Shown: one piece after another, positions 57,648 to 64,000 of the stretch | Numbering within the stretch: the stretch's first letter is position 1 | Layout of the letters: the number at the start of each line of letters is the position of its first letter | From: Sindora glabra | Taxonomy: Eukaryota; Streptophyta; Magnoliopsida; Fabales; Fabaceae | DNA: 64,000 nucleotides | NCBI GenBank assembly: GCA_020226215.1 | Contig: CM035227.1 | Span: 26,911,866-26,975,865 of the forward strand | Direction of reading: 5' to 3' | Program-made: the position numbers and the translations under genes | Notes under the pieces: generated by a model | The model's input: the letters and a program-made list of their open reading frames with translations, nothing else | The model's database searches: none | Told to the model about the DNA's origin: nothing

Positions 57648-58931
57648 TATTAGCCCTAACCTAAACTAAAAGATAAATTAAATGATAAAACACATTTTGA
57701 CTTGCCTATGTGTGATGAATAATCACTTGTTGCATTAGACTAAATTGAAAATTAAAGATTATTGAAGACTATTAGTTAGGACTTTATTGCTTTTATAGGT
57801 CCATTTGCAAAGGAGGAAATTAAATTAAAAGGGTTTAGACTTTAAACTTTAAGAAATGTTTTTCAAAATTAAATCTTGTGTAAAATGATTTTTTATAAGA
57901 GTTAGAATCAATTTTGGGACAATATTGAACTTTTAAATGAGTAAATACAATTTTCAAGTGTTTTTAAATCATTAAAACTAACTTACAGGGTAGTAGAATC
58001 AATTATATAATTGATTCAACATACCCAAATATGCCTGGGCATCCCCTATTTCTCATATGGACGAGAGGCAAAATAGGTTCCAAGTGAATCAATTATGCAA
58101 CTAATGACATTTCAAATTACAAAGCTTGGTGAATTAATTGTGCACTTGATTCAGCCTTTGTTATTTTAATTTTTCAAAGCTCTAATGAATCGGTTTATCG
58201 AGCTTTGACATATTTATAACTGCTATAATTTTTATGGAATGAACTTTTAAACTTTTTAACTTCTATATAAAGCCTTGAACTCGAGTTTAAACTATAAGAA
58301 AAGGCTTTCATTATTTCTTTTCACTTATATGTTTCAAATCTATTGAGCGCATGAAATTAAAATTTCTCTTCTTATCTTTTCATTGTACATTCAATTTTTG
58401 AAAGTTTATGAGCTTATTTTTCAGATTTCAAATACTCATTCATTGTATTTTAAGGTGAGGTATTCCTAGGATATTGAAGAGTGTGAAATCTCTTGATTGA
58501 GTGTTCTTTTAGAGAGGAATCTAAAAAAGATTGGCTTATAAATTAGTAAACTATGTAAAGGCTTCTTGAAGTACCCTTTTAAACTTAAAAAGATAATAGA
58601 TTCTTACAAATCCAAGTCAAATAGGCTTAGTGGTGGATGCACTATTTGGAGTGTTGGATCTTTAAGGTTGAACTACTATAAATTATTATGTTTGATCTTC
58701 TATATTCTTATCTCTTTATATTTTCTACACTATGCTTTGTTTTTCTTGCTACAATTGTTGAATCATTATCCCTAACTTTTTAAAACTTGATTATGGCATT
58801 AGATAATCATTTGTTTATTGTTTCCAAGTAAAAGTTAATTGTAAAAATTTTATAAAATTGATTTTAATTTTAAAAGCTATAAAATTCTAAAACTTAATTC
58901 ACCTCCTTTTGAGGTGGAATCCTTAGTTACA
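57648..58931 (+). repeat. Element A 3' LTR
   Basis: 1284 bp, uninterrupted. It runs from TATTAGCCCTAACC to GGAATCCTTAGTTACA and aligns with the A 5' LTR minus D1. It contains a decayed dyad array (57985-58200, with GAATCAATTATATAATTGAT still a good palindrome at 57998) and the TATA box at 58264-58271. The right flank is minus-strand gypsy LTR sequence. Confidence 0.83.
58264..58271 (+). promoter_or_regulatory. TATA box of the element A 3' LTR
   Basis: TATATAAA followed by GCCTTGAACT, the same as in the 5' LTR despite divergence around it. It would direct transcription into the flanking gypsy LTR. Confidence 0.5.
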
Positions 58932-60590
58932 TGGTTAGCCTTATCCTTTCATAAATGGAAATATGGATTTAGTACATAAATACAATTTAAATGTATGTAT
59001 CATCTTCCCTTTGTCAATAGCCTCATCAATTTCACAATTCACAATATAAACATAGGCATCTCGCCTCACATTACAAGTTCATAATTAACATGCATTCACC
59101 CAAACATATGGATAGAGAGTCATGAACATGAATAACTCATCACTTTTAACAACATAAAATCCATTTCTCATAGTCCCATAACATATAAAGAAGCTAATTT
59201 ACATAATTTCTTTCATTTTATAGGCACAAGCATGTTTTATTTACTTATGTTCCTTTTTATCATTCATAACAATGCTTTTCATCTTCATTTGACCTAACTT
59301 AGAAGGTATAATATCATGAAATTTCATCAAATAGGCATTTTCACAAAGAAACAAGGCTGAAGTCAACTATATGCTCTATTATAAGTGTTTAAAGATGGAT
59401 CTTGGCACCTGTGGTTGACTATAAGGGCACAAAGGTAACTCTTGCCCAATAGTAATTAACTATATATTTGATTACAAGGGTCTAAAGGCAAATCTTGACC
59501 CATTATGATTAACTATATAGTTGATTACCCCTTGACTCGAAGGTAATTTTGTCAAGTAGTAGTTGACTATCCCAAATTAGTAATTAATTTTTCTTAGTGG
59601 TAGTTAACTACGATATGTTAAGAATAGCTCTACTAGCATAGTCAACTATAAGCTTGCCAATTGCATATTTTCTATAAAATCATTGTTCATTAGCAAATTT
59701 CAATCCTTAAATCTTATTTTTAGCATTTGATGGCATCATTAAACCTCAAAGACACATAAATGCTACCTCAATAATAAAATTCACTAACCATAACATTAAT
59801 TTAAAAAACATAGTATCATACAATTTCATACAAAATCTTTAGAAATCCAAAGCTTAAACAAAATAATGAATTTAACTTAGATTTAAGATAGGATGTTGCT
59901 TAAAACTTTTAAAGGAAATGCTTGAAGTGAGGAACTAGTAGCGAATGATCCTCTAAACACCGAACAAAGGCATTGGGTTATATGGCATTTAATTAACTTT
60001 TCTTAATCAAAACTTGTTTGGAATTCAAATAAGGAGGAGGAAATAAATAAGATTATAAGCATTAATTTATGAAAAGATTGAAGATAGGAGGCTACTTACT
60101 TTATGGGTGAAGGAAGATTGAAAGGAAATATGATGCTCTTTTTGTTAAGGAAACCATAGAGCTTGAGAGAATGGGAAGATGAGATGAGGAAAATGAGATA
60201 AGTAAGGGTTGTTATGTATTTTAGGTGAAGATAATAAGGAAAATGGTTAAAGGTTATTTTAGGAAAATAGGGTATACAATTTTTCATTGTTATTCATTTC
60301 TTTTTAATTGCTAAACCTTAGTCATAATGAATGCTTCATAAATTCTTCTTACTTCAACCCACCATCTACTCTAGTCATTTAATAAATTCTCCGTCCATTA
60401 AAAATTTCTAACACATTTATCATCTTAACCATTTGTGATATTAGTTGATATGATAATTTATTACTTTATTTCCTTAAGTTTATAAAACTCAAGATATGCC
60501 TTAAAGCAAAATGAACATGTAGAATAATTTGTAATCAATTAAATTAAATAAGTAAGTAATAAAATGAGTTTTAATTCTAGGGACATAGCA
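58932..60590 (-). repeat. 3' LTR of the minus-strand gypsy element (left end unresolved)
   Basis: On the minus strand the LTR begins at 60590 with TGCTATGTCCCTAGAATT, immediately after a polypurine tract that follows the end of pol. Internal direct phrases with TAGTTGACTAT or TAGTTAACTA recur at 59340-59660. The left limit is set by element A at 58931. The LTR may continue on the other side of A (left of 23728), which I could not prove. Confidence 0.55.
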
Positions 60591-60608
60591 ATATTCCCCT
60601 TTCAAAAG
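60591..60608 (-). other. Polypurine tract of the minus-strand gypsy element
   Basis: Minus-strand CTTTTGAAAGGGGAATAT directly before the LTR start. Plant gypsy pol genes commonly end just upstream of such a tract. Confidence 0.6.
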
Positions 60609-61700
60609 AATTCATACTTGAATTCTATAGGAAGGCAACTCATATTAACCTATGCAACTATTGAAATTGAATCTTGAAGTTTATAAAATACTAAATAAAT
60701 GAGGATATTTTTGTCGCATATCAATTTCTAACTCCTAAATAGCTTCCTTCTAACTATATCATTCCTAAAGTATTTTTACCATTGGTAACTTTTTAGATTG
60801 CAACCAGGGACGAAGCCATTTACAAGCTTGAGGGGTTGCAACTCCAAAGTCGATATGTGTGTATATGTTGTAAGTTTTTCCCTTTGAATCTCAATGTTAG
60901 CCCGTTTAAATGAAATTTAAATTAAACTTTCTTTTTTAAATTGATAGAGTATTGAATGTAAATTCCATATATATTTGTCATATTGAATTCCAAGTAATTT
61001 TTTTTACAACTATTATGTTATAAGAATGATTTCAAAATTATGTTTAACTATATTATATCACAAATAATAGAAAAATTATAGTTAAAATTTTGTTATATAT
61101 GAATATTGATTTGGATATATAAAAAATATTATCTTCTTCATATATTATATATATTTCTAGAATCATGACTATTCTTATTTTCTTAAATTACATGTACCTA
61201 TACTTTACAACTTTCAAGTATAGTACTTCAAACTTTCAATAAATTATTTATAACAATTTATCTTTCTTATGTTTTATTTTTTAGATAGCTTTTTAATAAA
61301 TTTTTTAATAATAGTTACTTTTATGGTATAAAAATTATTAATTCATTTTAAATTATAATTTTTACTTTAACTTTTATCCATCCAGTCATTTAAACTGATT
61401 TTATGAGTTATAATAATAATAATTATTTAGCTCCAAATATTGAATCTATTAGTATATAAAAATTTAAAAGAAAATAAAAATTATAATTATTTATTTTTTA
61501 ATTTATCTAATAATATTTTTTAGTAAAACTTTATATGTATGTAAAAATTTATCCCTAAACATAAAATCTTGGCTCTATCCTTGATTGTAAATTTCAAATA
61601 TACTAATCAAGTATGGCTACCAATTATTTTTCATAAGTTACTTTGGCATTTAATTGTGAAGTTTTCTTTTTGATGACATGATTGGTGTCGGGTACATACT
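60609..61700 (-). pseudogene. Ty3/gypsy integrase C-terminal region, split by a hAT-like element
   Basis: Minus-strand reading: YVPDTNHVI (family 'Y.PD.SHV') from about 61695, then KVTYEK and VAILD. After the insertion it continues with LPMVKILWNDIVRRK (family 'P.VKVLW.NH..EEATWE') and ends ICDKNILIYLVF (family 'YPHLF'). Removing 60805-61583 plus one duplication restores the order of these motifs. Several stops are present. Confidence 0.7.
60805..61583. mobile_element. Non-autonomous hAT-like element (Tip100-type ends)
   Basis: The left end is CAGGGACGAAGCCA; the right end read backwards is CAAGGATAGAGCCA, so the terminal repeats match at most positions. Flanks are ATTGCAAC (60797-60804) and ATTGTAAA (61584-61591), an 8-bp duplication with six matches, which is the hAT length. 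The inside (779 bp in all) is AT-rich and non-coding. It interrupts gypsy integrase. Confidence 0.75.
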
Positions 61701-62700
61701 TTTAAAGCATATATATATGGAATATTGGGTGAATGGCTTATCTTCTTCCTTTTATCCATGTAAGACTTTTGTCAATCTTATGTAGTTTTTAATCAGTCTT
61801 AAGTAGTTTATACTTTCTCTATTGCATCTATAATCAAGTTCGATCCTAAAAGTTTAGTTTTACTAGGCTTGAGCTAATCCATTAGTGATCTACATCACTT
61901 TCCATTCAATGCCTTGAATGAAGCCATCTTAATTCTTGGTTGATAACTATTATTATAGATGAATTCTATTAATGATAAGCATTTCTTCCATTTACCCTTG
62001 AACTTAAAGGCATATGCCTAAAACATATCTTTTAGCAGCTAAATCATTTTTTTTATTATTCATTTGTTAGAGGATGGAAAATAGTGCTAAAATGAATTTT
62101 ATTTCTTAGCTTGTTGAAAAGATTGCCAAAAGTGGATGATAAATTGAGTGCCCTTATAAAAATGATGGTTATTGGGACTTTATAGAGTGGAATTATTTCG
62201 TTTAAGTATAGTTGAGCATACTAAGCCAACAAATATTTATTCTTTATAGTAAAGAACTGTGCAGATTTGGTCAGTTAATCAATTATCACCTAAATAGAAT
62301 CATGACCCTAGGTAATTCGATCAAGACATCCTTAGTCACACTCTTCTATTTCTATTTAGGTATTTGCAAAGGTTGATGCAATTTGGCAAGTTACTAATGT
62401 GCTACTTTTAGTTAGTGACATATGAAACATTTAGTTACATATTCTAACATATACCTCTTTATTCCTTTCTATTAAAAGGTTTCTTACATATCATGATACA
62501 TTTTTGCTTCACCTGGATGCATAGTGTAGGAAGAGCAATGAACTTGATGTCATTTCATTCACTAAGAAGGACCCATAAATGTCCTTGGCACCAAAGTACT
62601 CTTTTCTCATGTTTGACAAGGTTAAGCTAATTTATGATTGCTTTTTGCATGAGGATAAGATATTAGGGTCATGCCTTTGAGATTCTTTAATTTTCCGACA
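61701..62700 (-). pseudogene. Ty3/gypsy integrase core remnant
   Basis: Minus-strand reading with breaks: GHDSI-VIID-LTKSAQF at about 62310-62255, YAQLYLNEIIPLYKVPITII at about 62220-62160, STFGNLFNKL and FSTIFHPLTNE near 62130-62060 (family 'F.T.FHPQTDGQSERT'). FKFKGKWKKCLSLIEFIYNN and CRSLMD lie near 62010-61880. These are in the order expected for gypsy integrase. The catalytic residues are only partly readable. Confidence 0.75.
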
Positions 62701-63165
62701 ACAACTAACTAGATAGTCACTTGTGCTATCCATACCCCTAAGTCACTTGATGAAGGATTTCATATAGTACCTGGTGACTTTTTACTTAAAGCATTTGCCA
62801 TAATGTTTGCTTTACTAGGATGGTATAAAATTGAACAATTATAATCTTTTATAGGTGCTTGCTACGGTACCCCGGGGGGTTTCAAACCTGGGGTGATGTG
62901 ACACAATGCAAACTATTGGATGAGATTACTAATAATTTTGGCAATCTCATCCAATGGTCCAAAATACACCACATCACCCCGAGTTTGAAACTCCCCGGGG
63001 TACCGTAGAATTGCCCTCTTTTATAAGTTCCATCCACTTTATTTATCTTAGATTCAAATTTGTATTTTAGGATTTTATAATCCACATAGGTCTCACTCAT
63101 CTGACCATGAAGATAATGTTTACATATTTTCAAGGCAAATATCACTGTAGCCATCTCCAAATCAT
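62701..63165 (-). pseudogene. Ty3/gypsy RNase H remnant, split by a MULE-type MITE
   Basis: Minus-strand MATVIFALKICKHYLHGQ (family 'LEMATVVFALKIWRHYLYG') from 63160, then YVDYKILKYKFESKINKVDG. After the MITE it continues with KRL-LFNFIPS and HPSKANIMANALSKK-like sequence at about 62840-62780 (family 'YHPGKANVVADALSRK'). The 92-codon open frame at 63160-62882 is partly MITE sequence and not a real protein end. Confidence 0.8.
62854..63016. mobile_element. 163-bp MULE-type MITE
   Basis: It has a perfect 9-bp target duplication TCTTTTATA (62845-62853 and 63017-63025). The ends are imperfect inverted repeats of about 60 bp: outer GGTGCTTGCTACGGTACCCC on the left against GGGCAATTCTACGGTACCCC on the right read backwards. 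Both are followed by GGGG..TTTCAAAC..GGGGTGATGTG. The inner part also folds back (GATGAGATT against AATCTCATC). A 9-bp duplication with long inverted ends fits Mutator-like elements. It is far more GC-rich at its ends than anything around it. Confidence 0.88.
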
Positions 63166-63269
63166 AAGGTGGGTAGTTTTGTTCATGCTTTTTAAAGTTA
63201 TTGGGAGGTATAGGCTATAACTTTTTCATTTTGCATCAACACACGTATTCAATAGTTAAATATATTTTC

Positions 63270-64000
63270 ATATTATGCCACATATCTGCCGATGCCATAA
63301 GGTAACACTAACACTAGTTTAGTGGTTAAACACGTATTCAATAGTTGAAATATATTTTCATATTCATTCATTTACATGAATTGAACCTTATTTTTCGTTA
63401 ACTTGGTGAATGGTGCTACTATCTTTGAAAATTTTTGACAAACCTCCGATAGCATCCTGGAAGCATAAGAAAACTCTAAATTTCTATGACTATTGTGGGC
63501 TTTGGCCACTATTTTAGCACCTTAACTTTCTGAAGGTCCACTTGTACTCTTGATTGGGATACCACATACCTTAAGAACTTCATATTGGTCATCTAGAACT
63601 CACACTTAGAAAATTTAGCACACAATTGATGTTCTTGCAAGGTTTACAACATAGTCCTAAGATGTCACGCATGCTCCTCCTGACTCTTTATATACATCAA
63701 GATATCATTTATAAATATAATCACAAACTTACCTAGAAATGGCTTAAACACCTTGTTTATCAAATTCATAAAAGCTAATAAGGTATTGGTCAAACCAAAG
63801 AACATGACCAAAAACTCAAAGTGAATGTATCATGTCTGAAAAGCCATTTTATGAATGTCATCTTCTCGAATTTTTAATTGATGATACTTAAACTACAAAT
63901 CTATTTTGGAAAAATACTTGGCACCTTGTAACTAGTTAATAGATCCTTGCCAAATATATAATAAATATTTAAAACTTAAATACAATATCAAAAGTTATAC
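63270..64000 (-). pseudogene. Ty3/gypsy reverse transcriptase remnant, cut by the window edge
   Basis: Minus-strand reading from the right edge: QGAKYFSKID-like start near 63930, then YHQLKIREDDIHKMAF at about 63890-63850. FEFLVMFFGLTNTL follows at about 63825-63785 (family 'YEFLVMPFGLTNAP'), then LINKVFKPFLGKFVIIFIND, so the catalytic box is FINDIL with the first Asp of D-D replaced by Asn. QEEHA..L.TML.TLQEHQL..KFSKCEF follows near 63680-63590. The rest of pol and the 5' LTR lie beyond 64000. Confidence 0.82.

Larger units (their letters stand above)
23728..58931 (+). mobile_element. Element A: old Ty1/copia element split by nested insertions
   Basis: Outer frame of the cluster. In order it has a 5' LTR, a primer-binding site, gag, protease, integrase, RT, RNase H, a second ORF, a polypurine tract and a 3' LTR, all on the plus strand. 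The two LTRs align over their length but differ at many places, and every coding region is full of stops, so this is the oldest insertion here. It is interrupted by D1 (24062-25537), an unclassified insertion (28484-31275), element C (32793-40303) and element B (44141-57408). Domain order (integrase before RT) identifies Ty1/copia. The post-pol ORF, long LTR and Met-tRNA primer site suggest the SIRE/Maximus side of the superfamily, which is an inference. No clear target duplication remains. Confidence 0.85.

Noticed and set aside
23728..58936. Target duplication for element A
   Set aside because: Five bases on each side (AATTT and TGGTT) do not match, and shifting the left edge by a few bases does not help; it has decayed or the edge is mis-set.
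62882..63160. 92-codon minus-strand protein ending in the MITE
   Set aside because: The C-terminal part is translated MITE sequence; only the first 45 or so residues are gypsy RNase H.
63241..63364. 35-bp direct repeat (ACACGTATTCAATAGTT..) 89 bp apart in the gypsy RT-RNase H region
   Set aside because: Could be a small tandem duplication or an insertion with an unusually long duplication; without inverted ends I cannot call an element.

Overview
The window looks like nuclear DNA of a flowering plant, probably a eudicot. It is very AT-rich, has almost no long open frames, and is built from LTR retrotransposons and DNA transposons with plant signatures: Ty1/copia and Ty3/gypsy pol domains, initiator-Met-tRNA primer sites, TG..CA LTRs with 5-bp target duplications, and hAT, MULE, pogo and CACTA remnants. 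The species cannot be named from the sequence. I find no intact host gene, rRNA, tRNA or CRISPR array.

Layout. 1-1560 is less AT-rich and may be the 3' part of an unidentified spliced gene. 2.3-3.7 kb holds two adjacent, inverted AT-rich terminal-inverted-repeat elements; a diverged relative lies at 18.2-18.8 kb. 5.0-5.65 kb is a long-inverted-repeat element. 6.6-9.7 kb is a decayed plus-strand Ty3/gypsy gag-pol. 13.2-14.35 kb is a degenerate tandem array. 15.0-15.45 kb ends in a CACTA-type terminus. 15.74-17.93 kb is a pogo (Emigrant/Lemi1-like) element with a dead transposase. 19.76-19.94 kb is a palindromic MITE.

The core of the window (23.7-58.9 kb) is one nested cluster. The outer element is an old plus-strand copia element (A: LTRs 23728-26611 and 57648-58931). 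It was split by an unclassified 2.8-kb insertion (28484-31275), by a minus-strand copia element lacking gag (C: 32793-40303, target duplication GTAGA), and by a minus-strand copia element (B: 44141-57408, target duplication TAGTA/TAATA). A third LTR family (D) landed three times as solo or near-solo LTRs: in A's 5' LTR (duplication AAAAT), in B's 3' LTR (duplication TCAGG) and inside B's integrase. A and B are related families. Both carry a second ORF after pol, followed by the 3' LTR, and both have arrays of imperfect dyads just upstream of the LTR TATA box and again in the pol-ORF2 spacer.

58.9-64 kb is a minus-strand Ty3/gypsy element running off the right edge (3' LTR, integrase, RNase H, RT). 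A hAT-like element with an 8-bp duplication lies in its integrase C-terminus, and a 163-bp MULE-type MITE with a perfect 9-bp duplication lies in its RNase H.

How it fits together: no coding region looks able to make a full-length protein. The value of the window lies in the insertion history and in the regulatory-looking repeats shared by A and B. LTR and domain boundaries come from reading the sequence by eye; family assignments come from recognisable protein motifs and have not been checked by database search.
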